Shown: positions 54,201-64,000 of the stretch, piece after piece | How the letters are laid out: each line of letters begins with the position of its first letter | How positions within the stretch are numbered: the first letter of the stretch is position 1 | Assembly: GCA_032207245.1 (NCBI GenBank) | Contig: CM063506.1 | Location: 20,973,175 to 21,037,174, forward strand | Origin: Pardosa pseudoannulata | Taxonomy: Eukaryota; Arthropoda; Arachnida; Araneae; Lycosidae | DNA: 64,000 bases | Direction of reading: 5' to 3' | Position numbers and translations under genes: made by a program | The notes under the pieces: model-generated | Seen by the model: only the letters and a program-made list of their open reading frames with translations | What the model was told of the DNA's origin: nothing | Databases searched by the model: none

Positions 54201-56938
54201 TTCATGGTCCTGTAGCAACCATGAAAATGTTTACTTATTAAAATCGCCTACTTTTATCTATTTATGTCTTTGGAACTTTACTACAGCCTCCCTTATTTTA
54301 GTTATTCAATATTAATAACATGAATGTCTTAGGCTCAAAATGATACATCATGTCAGATGTCAACAGCTTCATTGAAGGGATTCACAAGATCTTACAACAC
54401 AGTACTATAATTTACAGATATTTTGAAATATAGCTTTTGAAAATTGTGATAATTTGAAAAAAAAAAACTGAAAATAAAATTTACCTAAACACACAACAGA
54501 GTCTTAAATATAAATCCCCCCATAAAATATTACATTTTAACTGCAGAAGCAGGTTGCATGTCTAGCATAACGAAGGATTCCTATGGTTAACTATGGTTAA
54601 GGTTAAGGGGGAAATCACAATATTAGTAAATACTGCTTTGTCATCAATAGTTTTTAATTTTGTTTTCTCCAAAACTATTTAAATATTGATGTAAGGGGTA
54701 ATAAATTTGGCAGGTCTACATTTTGATAAAATATTAATTTGGTAAATTATAGAAATTCAGTGGAATATATAGGTGATAACATTCTTATTTTAAAGAAATA
54801 ACAATAGTTTATTAAAATTGGAATTTTTTTTAATCATTACTTACAGGTCCAACAATTTGTAATCTCTCTACTATGCTATGTGTAATAGAAGGTAGAAAGA
54901 CATTCTTGTTTGAAGGATTGAGGAACCATAGTAAACATTCTTCAGTTCTTCTATGGGAGGAAGTATACTGTGTGAAGCATTCCTTAGAATACAAGAGAAC
55001 TAAAAAATAAAAAAAAAACATAGCAATAAGCATCACTGAAGTATGTTGATATGCTAAAATGAAACAAGTTTATTATAGAATAAAAGTTATCAAAACATTC
55101 AAGCATTATATTTCTTACATCTTTCTTTTAAAAAATTTTATGTCTGCAATAAAAATTAATTGTAAATTTTCAGATTCAACTACATATAAAAAGTAAGTTT
55201 ATGTGTTTTGCAAATATTCACTCAATAAATTCTTAGATAATAAAAAAGAATGTCACCTTCCCCCATTTTAACCTTAAAATACATTGAACCAAAAAAGGAA
55301 AGTTCAACAGCAAGGAGAACCCATTTTGTAGTGCAAAATTTTAAAAGCGAGTTGTACTTTTAAAATGAAACATTTTTTTTAAAAAAGGTAATTTCTTCCA
55401 CGATTGAGATGACTGGTTTGAATTTCAAACACTGCATTTAATTTTAAACTAACTTAAAGATGGAATTTTGAGATTCCCACATAAAAAAAAACCTTGGACA
55501 TTTATTTTATTTGCACTATACACTGTTTTATGCAAATTTTCAAGACACTGTTGCATTTTTGGAACAAATCCAAGTCAGAGCTTTGAGACTGAACTGTTAA
55601 AATTAATTGTTAATTAAAAAAAACTGTTAAAAAGAACTTTTTTTTTTTTTTTTTTTTTAATTTTGGGAAATGGAGACAAATTAAACATCTACAGATATGA
55701 AAAACTTAATTGTGAAACTATGGAAAGAAAAGAAAAACATAAGAGATATTGCAAAAATTGGGAAAAAGCCTTATTCAACAGTGCATTGTATAATTAATAA
55801 CTATAAAAGGTATGGATTTTTGAGCCACAAAAGAAACCATACTTATCTGCCAGTAATGTGAAAAAATATCTTGAGTATGCTAAATACTACATTGCAAAGC
55901 CCCAAGATTTTTGGAAGTTTTCTTACTTAAGTTATTTTTACAGATAAAGATATTTTTACTGGTGGAGAAAGGAAGGTACAGCAATTAAATCAGCAAATAT
56001 AAAAGTAACTGTTAAAGATGGTGGTGGTAATGTTATGAGGTTCAATGACAGCTAGCAGTGTTGGAAGTTTAATATTTATTGACAGTATATTTAAATGTTC
56101 TAAAACAAATTTACAAGGCACAGCTGTAAAACTGAATTTAAATAAAAACTTCTCTTTTGTCCAAGACAATGATCCCAAGCATAACACTCAAGATTGTAAA
56201 GGAATGGTTATTATATAATGTACAAAAAATACTGCCCCATCCTCCACAAAGTCCAGATTGAAACCCTATTGAACATTTATGGGCGTTTATGGAAAAAAAA
56301 TTGTGAGAGAAAAAAGTAAAAAATAAAAATGAATTAAAAAGTGCTCTTCAGAATATATGGGACAGTGTACCAACAGACTTCCCTGAAAAGTTGGTCCTTT
56401 TGATGAACAAAGGATTAGAAGCTGTTATAGCAGCCAAAGGATATCACATGAAGTATTAAATGCTTCTGTTTAAAATTTAGAAGTTACTTTATGTTACCTT
56501 AGATAAATGTCCAAGTTTTTTTTTGTTGTTGTTGTTGTTTTTGTTTTTCTTTTGGGCTGTTGAAAGTGATATCATCATAATGTTCTTTAAATTTATAATT
56601 TATATTTATGTGCTACTGAAATTAAAACAAGTTGTTTGATTTATTTTTGAAATTGTACTTCTTTGGAATTTTATTTTAGTTCAAATGCATAATGCAATGC
56701 AAAATTATTAAACAATGAAATCTTGTAACCTTACAGTCCAACTTTTTTTTTTTCACTGTATGTATCCATTGCAATATACATGCTATACAATAAAAATTAT
56801 TTATGAAGCATTAAAATATTCTTAAAGTTGCTGTTTCCTAAACAAAATTGTTAGAAGAGACTTCATTCAGATTTAATGGATGATTATTTAACATATAATA
56901 CAGAAAAACCTATAGGTAAGTTTTTAACTAAGTCAATG

Positions 56939-56973
<35 letters not shown>

Positions 56974-59900
56974 AATGATTGGGAGCCTTGCAAAATACAT
57001 ACTTTTCCAGGACACAATATGTGAAATACAACAATACATTAGGTGCTCTATGTTAAAATGAAACTAATATTAAAATAGTATACAATTATTTTTAACACTC
57101 CTAATATCTGACTCAACGGGAGAAAGGCCCTTCTTTTCTTTTTAAATGTCTTAAATCTCCATAAAAAACAATGATTAATTAATTAATATTGCTTAATTAA
57201 ATTTATCATCAGTCACTGACTTCATTTACACTAAATTTTTACATATCCCACATACTCAATTTAATGATGTTTTAGTTGATTTTGTAAATAATTTTAAAAA
57301 TAGTAGGAAGGTGATTAAGAAGTAATATGTTTTGCTGATATTATATCATGCTTATACAGTTTCTATTTTCTTCAGGAGAGAGATTAAATAATCAATATTT
57401 ATACAATGGAAATGTGTCTGCAAATGTATTTTGCTCAAATCTTTAGTACATGAAAATCTGATTATAAGACATTGTACTGTCCTTAAATAGTTTTGAGTGT
57501 TGACAACTAACACTAGTTGTCAAAATGTTATAACTTTACCTTAAGATTTGAAAAGTATTGCTAAAATGCCATTGTAAGATAAGTGGGGGCTCCAATTTCC
57601 ATTTATGCACAGGTCTTTGTTCTTTACAAATTGGTCAAAATTATGCAAAACTAATATTATTTTGGAAGATAATCTGAAACTAGTGAAAGTGTTCTTTAAA
57701 AATAGATTATTATGAAAAATTCACTAGAGACAAAAATCAATGCTACTAATTTGTGACACTCCTTTACTCCATCTCTATTCTCTGTGAGGAAGTTAAGACA
57801 TCCCATAGAATTGAGATGCATACTCTGAAAGGGCCATAGCCAGAAATTATTTTCAGAGGGGGACATTGTTTTTTGTAAAGGATACTTCAATAAAACTACA
57901 AATTTTCTTATGTATACTACTAATGAGTATCATAATACAATGGGATTTTAAAATATCAAAATGATTAAAAATGATATAATGAACAAATTTATAGCCTTGA
58001 ATGAGTCATGTAGTAACTACACAATGAATTAATAGTAAAATTAATATTGAAAATATATAAACTATACATGGTATTAAATTCTAATTTTTAAAACAGAAGT
58101 ATAACTAAAGAAAAAGAATAATTTTGAAAGAAAATGAAAATGTTCAAACTATTATTTAAACTTATATGCTTTTTTTTTTAATTTTCGCCAAAAAATTTGC
58201 ACAATTTCTTCCGATTGTACAACAATATTGTGATGAGTTGCCAAAAGTGCTAGTCAATCTCTTCTCACATGTCGAATCCAATTTTAACCTACTCCTTAAC
58301 TCAATGTCACTGTTCTAAGCTCATTTTTGTCTATGCACAGCTAGGCAGAAGACACACACACATGGTCCATTTTCTTTCCACAAAACAGTATTTTAGAATT
58401 TCGGAGAGGGACCCGTCCCCTAAATCCCTCCCCTTGCCTACAGCCCCTACAGCCCTGACTCTGAGAAACAATGATAGAGCAGTTAAAAGTTTTTTCATGA
58501 GAAAGGAGGAAAAAGGAATCATCCATTTAAACAATTTTTATTCATCTTGTAAATACAGTCACACCTGTCTATCTCGAAAACCTGTCTATGTCGAATTTTT
58601 TCAATTTCCCTACATTTTCAATAAAAATTTAACGTATTTTCCAAACCTATCTCAAATTATTTTTTCCCAAACCTGTCTATCTCGAATTTTCGTAAGAAGA
58701 CTATGAGCCTTATTGCATTGACAACCGCACAAGTTCCCATTTCCAGGAAATACACTTCTAGTTTTCTCTCTCGGAGGGTTATTTGGTCAGGGACTCGGTG
58801 GGAATTGTACTAAAATCAGGTTTTCTGCTCTGGAATAATAAGGGATTGGGGTTGAGGAGAGAGGAATAGGAGACGGGAGAAATTTCTTTTTGGAAATAGA
58901 ACTGGTTCTCAGTCTATAGCCTAATGACTAAAGTATTCTCTCACAACTTACTATCTCAATTTTAGAGGTAAAAATGGCAGGTGTTAAAAGAAAATTGAAT
59001 GTTTTAACCATAAAAAAAATGGAAATTCTGTCATTTTTGAAGGAAAACTCTTCTATGAAGAAAAGCGTAGTCGCCGCTAAATTTGGAAATCCACCCAGTA
59101 CTATTTTACTATCAGGAAAAACAAAGATATCGTACAAAAGAACTTCGAAAACGGCTGCAAAACAATGAAAAAAAGCCGTGCATGTAAATAAAACTAAAAG
59201 TACTTAAAATTTTCAATCTTTTGACTTACGTAAAGAAATTTTTTTAGTTTATTTTCATAAAACCTGCGTATCTCGAATTTTTTTTTTACTCCCAAGAGAT
59301 TCGAGATAGACAAGTTTATACTGTATATACCAAATTTATTAAATATCAGTCCTATCTAAGGCATTTCCCTCCTCCTTTTATACTCTTAAAGTTAGCATGC
59401 AGTGAGCAAGAAAGGAGTGCACATCTGACATTCTACTTCCCTGAAGTTCAATTGTCTTTAGTTTCCTACCAAAATTCACTAGAAAGTAAGAATGATTAGA
59501 AATGACATTTCTCAGACTTTTGAGTATTAAATATGTCCCCAAGTATGTCTCCAAAGCACCAAAAGTATGGAAGAAATTACAAATATTTCCTATTGAAATG
59601 CACACATCTAGAATGAGGATTCCTAACCTTTTTATATTTTATAGCACATTGTAGAATACCAAATAGGGCAGCAAGCACATTTATATTTTCAAGGTCAATT
59701 TATTAGAAGTTATAATATGCAACAATATACATGATGTATAAGAAAAAGATTTAAGAAACAGATCTTTAAGGTATAAATATTTTTGATTGTATTCATGTGG
59801 AAAATAAAGTAAGTGTATTAATACACCAATCTGGCCTAGGTCAAAGGTACAAGAAATAATTAGCAATACAGACAAAAATATACAAGTTCTTTGCTTTAAA

Positions 59901-60386
59901 ATTCATCAGTATAAAAATGCATTATTAAAGTGGGACATCTAATAAGCCTAGATAAAATAATAAACATATTAATAAATAATTCTCTGCAAACAAATATGCT
60001 TATATTTCTTTAAATAATAAATACAAAAAATACATTATTGATAACTTAAATAATTTTATCATAATTTAAATAACAGTGGGCACATATAAAAATATTGGCA
60101 TTCACAAGCACAAAGGTGCCCACATGCATAGGGTTGGAAACCCTTGTTCTAGAGTATATGGCAATCAGTAGAGAACAGTATGGCAAAGTTAATATTGAAT
60201 TTTTATAATTGTAAATATTACAATTATAAAATAAAAAATAGCATCATTATAAATATTGAATACTAACGTAAGAAGTTGATATGCCTTTGAGGTATAATAT
60301 CTTTATATTTGATGAAAAATTCTAAATGTTCAATGATGCTTCCCAAGCATAAATCCTGTAACGTGAAACTCCGAATATATCTCATT
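51167..60386 (-). CDS. Leucine-rich-repeat protein with acidic C-terminal tail
   Basis: Exons in transcript order are 60268-60386 (ATG 60383-60385), 54845-54999, 53406-53483 and 51167-52435 (TGA). Introns are GT/AG, phases fit, and the coding sum is 1620 nt, or 539 aa. The start MRYIRSFTLQDLCLGSIIEH follows an acceptor by one base, so a 5' UTR exon, or more coding sequence, lies upstream. From residue ~118 there are irregular leucine-rich repeats of the cysteine-containing kind (LSHLDLSDSSCSDNTLL, LVTLNIQGCNVSDDGML). The last ~50 residues are Asp/Glu/Tyr-rich (DDDDDDDMYYYY, DTDDDDE). The N-terminal layout (helical segment, then LRRs) vaguely recalls ZYG11/ZER1 substrate receptors of CUL2 ligases, but that is only a guess. 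No signal peptide or membrane segment is seen, so it is probably intracellular. Confidence 0.8.
54010..54024. repeat. (TG)n microsatellite
   Basis: TGTGTGTGTGTGTG in an LRR-gene intron. Confidence 0.9.
55485..56525 (+). mobile_element. Second Tc1-like transposon, decayed, in an LRR-gene intron
   Basis: Inverted ends match: AAAACCTTGGACATTTATTTTA (about 55488) and, reversed, AAAACTTGGACATTTATCTAA (about 56498-56520). Transposase relics lie on the plus strand between them. The family differs from the copy at 20094. Confidence 0.85.
55715..56458 (+). pseudogene. Tc1-like transposase relic
   Basis: The helix-turn-helix part reads IRDIAKIGKKPYSTVHCIIN (about 55742). Later come VQDNDPKHNTQD (about 56160), carrying a catalytic Asp, and PPQSPD-stop-NPIEHLWAFME (about 56245), carrying the Glu. 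The C-terminus, DFPEKLVLLMNKGLEAVI, is well kept. Stops, a frameshift and a missing middle part make it non-functional. Confidence 0.83.
56942..56972. repeat. Poly-T run
   Basis: More than 30 uninterrupted T bases. Confidence 0.97.
57831..58454. mobile_element. Probable non-autonomous DNA element with GGGCC..AGGGGG ends
   Basis: The left edge GGGCCATAGCCAGAAATT then TTCAGAGGGGGACA, and the reversed right edge GGGCTGTAGG then GGGGACGGGTCCC, resemble paired G-rich termini of a known style of metazoan DNA element. ORFs inside are T-rich or repeat-derived. No transposase is visible. Confidence 0.45.
58556..59323 (+). mobile_element. Tigger/pogo element, internally deleted, with TA duplication
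   Basis: Left end CAGTCACACCTGTCTATCTCG and reversed right end CAGTATAAACTTGTCTATCTCG are inverted repeats flanked by TA on both sides (58554-58555 and 59324-59325). The 768-bp element keeps only the start of the transposase. Extra TCTATCTCGAA-type motifs recur inside both ends. Confidence 0.93.
58974..59168 (+). pseudogene. N-terminal remnant of a Tigger/CENP-B-type transposase
   Basis: The frame opens MAGVKRKLNVLTIKKMEIL and continues with KKSVVAAKFGNPPSTI, the first CENP-B-type helix-turn-helix. It then ends at 64 codons, where full transposases have several hundred. Start and reading frame are intact, so a short DNA-binding peptide could still be encoded, but the catalytic DDE domain is gone. 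Confidence 0.8.
59326..60267. other. LRR-gene intron, no further feature recognised
   Basis: AT-rich. Short minus-strand ORFs show no homology or splice context. Confidence 0.5.
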
Positions 60387-60801
60387 CTGATAGAAATTTG
60401 ATGACAAATACAAATATCTTACAGCAAGTACAGCGTGATAAAAGTTTTATAGTAATGTTTCAGCTGTGATTTCAGCTTAAATTTTTAACACTGATTTTCT
60501 AAATACTCTAGTGTAGTCATACTCTCTAAAGGAAAATCGGTGCAAACATAAATGAAGCGTTCATTACAACTTTATGCTAAAAACTAATAACAAAATTTCG
60601 AAATCCCCTCGCCAGTAAATACAGTAATATTTACATTGATACAGATAAATCAGCAGTTGTAAAACTTCTCATCGACCAATCAAAATAAAGCTTCAAAAAG
60701 TGTAATACGCATGTGTGCAAGTCTTTTACTTGCAACGCGTCGTTTAAGCTCCGTTTAAGTGCGAGTAACCATTAAGAAAAGAGTCCAATAGTAGGTTTGC
60801 T
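60387..60801 (-). promoter_or_regulatory. Likely 5' region of the LRR gene
   Basis: Base composition rises and CpGs appear (CAACGCGTCG, GTGCGAG at 60736-60765). A CCAAT (60676-60680) and a short palindrome TGCAAGTCTTTTACTTGCA (60717-60735) are present. A 5' exon must end somewhere upstream of the acceptor at 60387-60388. The promoter role is inferred from position. Confidence 0.4.
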
Positions 60802-61287
60802 CGGGGCCATCGTGATCACCGGGCCTGCTTGTACGAATTGATGACTCATACAAAGAGGCCGATGAATTCAAACTCCCGTTCACGGTGTTTACTTTGAAAT
60901 TGACGGTTTTCATATTAGTTTAATTGAAATAATCTTTCTGTTGTGCCCAATTACACATTTTACGATTTATAAAACAATTTTTGTTCTCTTACCTAAGAAA
61001 TTTAAAATAAATAAAAGGAAATTATTCAATTTGAATTAAAAAATTCACAAAGTGTGTAGTTTATGACCTTTCTTCTACTACATGCTTTTAAATAAATGTT
61101 TACAAAAATATGCGCGAAATATTATTTACAAAAAGATGAAAAAGTACATTTATCTATTATATGTAGTAAAATATAAAAAAAAAAGATTTAAAGATAAGAA
61201 CTGGACAGCAAGAATATTCTTATCAAAACCATAAGTGTATTTTCATTTTTTTTTCAGAGTCATAACATTAATTATAATGGACAAATC

Positions 61288-61459
61288 ACTTATATTACTG
61301 CTTACTTTAAAATCACTTATTACTTAATACTTTGATGGATTTAGGAAAAAATTGTTCAGCTCAAAGTTATTAAATTATATTTAAAACTGTGTGTCTTTTA
61401 TATTGAACTACATTAGTAAAATACATAATGATACTTTTTGTGTGCTCATAGAAAATTAC
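61288..61459. repeat. Direct repeat A inside the TIR element
   Basis: Matches 61976-62147. Shared blocks include TATATTACTGCTTACTTTAA, TTAGTAAAATACATAATGAT and CTCATAGAAAATTA, with modest divergence. Confidence 0.85.
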
Positions 61460-61975
61460 TACACTGTATTAATTCACACTGCATTTAAAATAACAATTTG
61501 ATATTTAACTCAATTAAATAATTGTCTTAGTTTATGTAAAATTAGATTGATTATATGAAAATTAATAAATGACAACTAAAATAAACTATTTTAAATAAAA
61601 ACATTTTGTGTACAACTTATGGAAAAGTTCTGTAGAAATTGCATTTAGTTAAGGAAAACAAACAAAAAAATTGAAATTAAATGTATTGTATAATTAAATA
61701 ACAAAATACATTTTTTAGAATTTTTCATTTTAATATTCATTTATTTAAAAATAAAATTTGATTAACATTTTATATGAGTTTCCATTGCAAAGTAACAATA
61801 TAAAAATTTCAACTGAAAAGGAATCCATATAGGTTAGATTATAAAAATAGACCTAACCTATTCAAACACCCATTCAGTATGATATGGCTAAGGCCATTGT
61901 GATCATATAAAATTATAATTATATAGAATATATTTATATAACTTAATTGATAATTATAATTTATAGAATACATTA

Positions 61976-62147
61976 CTTTTATATTACTGCTTACTTTAAA
62001 ATCCCTTATGATTACTTAATACTTTAATGGATTTTGGAAAAAATTGTTCAAAGTTATTTAACTTATATTTAAAGTTGTGTGCTTTATAAATCAGGCTATA
62101 TTAGTAAAATACATAATGATACTTTTTGTGAGCTCATAGAAAATTAT
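61976..62147. repeat. Direct repeat B inside the TIR element
   Basis: Second copy of the 61288-61459 segment, about 690 bases downstream in the same orientation. Confidence 0.85.
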
Positions 62148-63589
62148 ATCTTAATATGTTTAGTTTGAATTTAATTTGAATAAGAAAATAAACAAAATAT
62201 TTAACATATTCTACTGAAGTTTAAAAAAAGTTTATTATCTTTCATTTTTAAAAATTAAATTTCTTAAAAGTATTTTATCTATATCATGTGTATGAAAGAG
62301 TTCACATAAAGCAAGAATACATTTATTTACAATGCATACAGTAAATTTAAAAAAAGTAATTGTAGAAACACTTACTATAAAAAGCTATAACATTTAGAAA
62401 TTCAAGCTGAAATGACAGACCCATACTAAATTATTTAACTCAATAAAATAAATGACTAACTTTTTGTAAACATAGTTGTAACGGTTATTATGAAGAACAC
62501 ATTAAGCACATACACATACATTTTTTTGTGCACATAAAAATAATTAGTGTTTGAATAACATATATATATCTAGGATTATAAAACTGTATAAAAATATATA
62601 CAGTTTCAAACTATGAAAAAAAATTTGTCTCAACAAAAATTACATTAGCGTCATTTTTCCAGAACAGAATAATATTTCACAGCAACAATAATTATTTACA
62701 CTTATAACAAACATTCACAGAATATCACTCTTATTAAAATATTTCAACCAATGACTGATAAATATTGTAAGCTGTGGGTGAGCAGTAAAGGATTATTGAT
62801 TACAACAGTAAGATAACCATTGAAATTTTTAGACAAGAAGTAAACTTTTATTGTAAAATTTTTTGGGGGGTATAATTCATATTTTATTTTTTTATATTAT
62901 TAATATTGTACAACTTAATTTCTTACGGTAATTATTAAATGTTTTTAGTAAATAAGGAAAATAAAAAAGTGTTCGAGGTAATTATTAAACACTGAATTTC
63001 TGCATTATGTTAATAATAAATAAGATCTTTATAAGGAGTAATAACAGTCAGTTATCCGATTGTATGGTGTACTTCAAAAGGGAGTAGAGAATAAGTACTT
63101 AAATGCAAGAAAAAATATGACATGCTTGATATCTCTCTTTATTATATTTTATAAAAAGCATAGAAAACATGCCAATAAAAAGGAACATAGTTTAATTATT
63201 AATTTAGATACAATAGAACAGTTTTGATAACAAAGCACACACTGTAAAGTAAATTAAGCTTAAAAAATATGTATAAAAAAAGAGTAACATCAATTAACTT
63301 CCTTTAGTTAATTTCAAAAACAGCCATATGGAACTTCTTAAAGGTTCTATATAAGTCAATAATTTCATATTTGTATAAAATTTCTTACCTCGATTTGCTT
63401 CAATTGAAGTTGATATACAGGTTCAAAATAGAATAAAACTAATATATTTGAGTAACAATGTCGAATATATGTAGGCATACAACGAGCTACAAACCACGTG
63501 GTCGCCGGTATGCAACTACGACGTGCATCGGCCTCAATGTATGACTCATATTTCGCGGTGGCAACCTACGCGCAGGCCCGGTGATCACG

Positions 63590-64000
63590 ATGGCCCCGGT
63601 TTGCTACGGCAAAGTTGATCTCATAGAGTTGTATTGTGTTTGTAGGTGTTGTCGAGATTTAGCTTCGATATTTATTCCGTTTCTTGTCTTTTTATTCTGT
63701 GGAATTTGTTTCAGGTGGTGTTTTCTCCTTTATTTTCTACTTTTTTTGACTGCGTATGAGATAGGTGTATTTATTTTACCTATTGAGGTGTCGTCGGATG
63801 ACGATAATTTCAGGTCGGCCAATTTCCAGCAGCTTTGTTTTTTGAATCAGGCTTTTGCTCAGGGTGTGGGGCCTCTAACAATTTTCTTGAAAATCCAAAA
63901 AGGGCTATCCTTATTTCTCACCCCTCCCCCAAATGTTAATAGATCAACTCGTATAGCTAGTGGGTCCAAATATAAAATTGAATTTTTTAAAAGCCACAAG
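63590..64000 (+). CDS. Open frame starting in the TIR and running off the window
   Basis: ATG at 63590-63592 lies three codons from the end of the TIR element. The frame then stays open through 137 codons to the last base. It begins MAPVCYGKVDLIEL, has a strongly hydrophobic stretch at residues ~27-58 (IFIPFLVFLF, FLLYFLLFLT) and continues with VSSDDDNFRSANFQQLC. No homolog is recognised. It may be the first exon of a real gene, a chance opening in T-rich 5' DNA, or part of another transposon. Acceptor-like TTTGTTTCAG (63704-63713) is also present, so the true exon could start there in another frame. Confidence 0.3.
   Translation, partial: MAPVCYGKVDLIELYCVCRCCRDLASIFIPFLVFLFCGICFRWCFLLYFLLFLTAYEIGVFILPIEVSSDDDNFRSANFQQLCFLNQAFAQGVGPLTIFLKIQKGLSLFLTPPPNVNRSTRIASGSKYKIEFFKSHK

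Larger units (their letters stand above)
60802..63598. mobile_element. 2.8-kb TIR element, no transposase
   Basis: The first 27 bases (CGGGGCCATCGTGATCACCG...) are exactly repeated in inverted form at the right end. Weaker similarity extends to about 85 bases (shared ATGACTCATAC / ATGAGTCATAC and GAGGCCGATG). GTTTGCT flanks both sides (60795-60801 and 63599-63605; 8 bp if GGTTTGCT is counted). The interior is AT-rich, has no long frame and contains a ~172-bp direct repeat. A 7-8 bp duplication fits several DNA-transposon superfamilies, so none is assigned. Confidence 0.88.

Noticed and set aside
58269..58706. 145-codon plus ORF
   Set aside because: It crosses the end of one DNA element and the left terminus of the Tigger element; its open frame is incidental.

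Overview
The window is AT-rich animal nuclear DNA. Genes are split by many introns with GT/AG borders, the conserved proteins are metazoan, and introns and intergenic DNA are full of decayed transposons (BEL/Pao, mariner, Tc1, Tigger/pogo, piggyBac, hAT and a tRNA-derived SINE). Nothing prokaryotic is present. An arthropod, perhaps an arachnid, is the best guess; that lineage call is inference from the repeat mix and is not proven by the sequence.

Layout: 1-4302 is the 3' part of a broken BEL/Pao retrotransposon with a probable 3' LTR. 4303-8947 is repeat-rich DNA downstream of SEC61. 8948-24615 (minus) is a complete 12-coding-exon Sec61 alpha gene encoding 476 aa. 24616-25422 is a compact interval between divergent genes. 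25436-35305 (plus) is a BCAR3/SH2D3C (NSP) family adaptor gene with 8 coding exons and 792 aa, carrying an N-terminal SAM-like domain before the SH2 and Cdc25-like domains. 35306-40033 is AT-rich DNA that may be a long 3' UTR. 40034-44875 holds a pogo-like relic, a 0.9 kb tandem duplication and a young SINE. 45764-50555 (minus) has three exon-like segments of an unidentified gene, with a piggyBac-like relic between them. 51167-60386 (minus) is a leucine-rich-repeat protein gene (4 coding exons found, 539 aa) with an acidic tail. 60802-63598 is a 2.8 kb terminal-inverted-repeat element. An open frame beginning in its right terminus continues to the window edge.

The Sec61 translocon subunit works at the ER membrane. 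The NSP protein is expected to act at the plasma membrane in Cas-dependent adhesion signalling. They share an upstream interval but no evident pathway. I did not find a convincing new multi-gene system. The most unusual points are the SAM-SH2-Cdc25H architecture, the long-TIR element whose ends carry outward-facing ATG codons, the 21-bp perfect hairpin in a SEC61 intron and the unidentified minus-strand exons.
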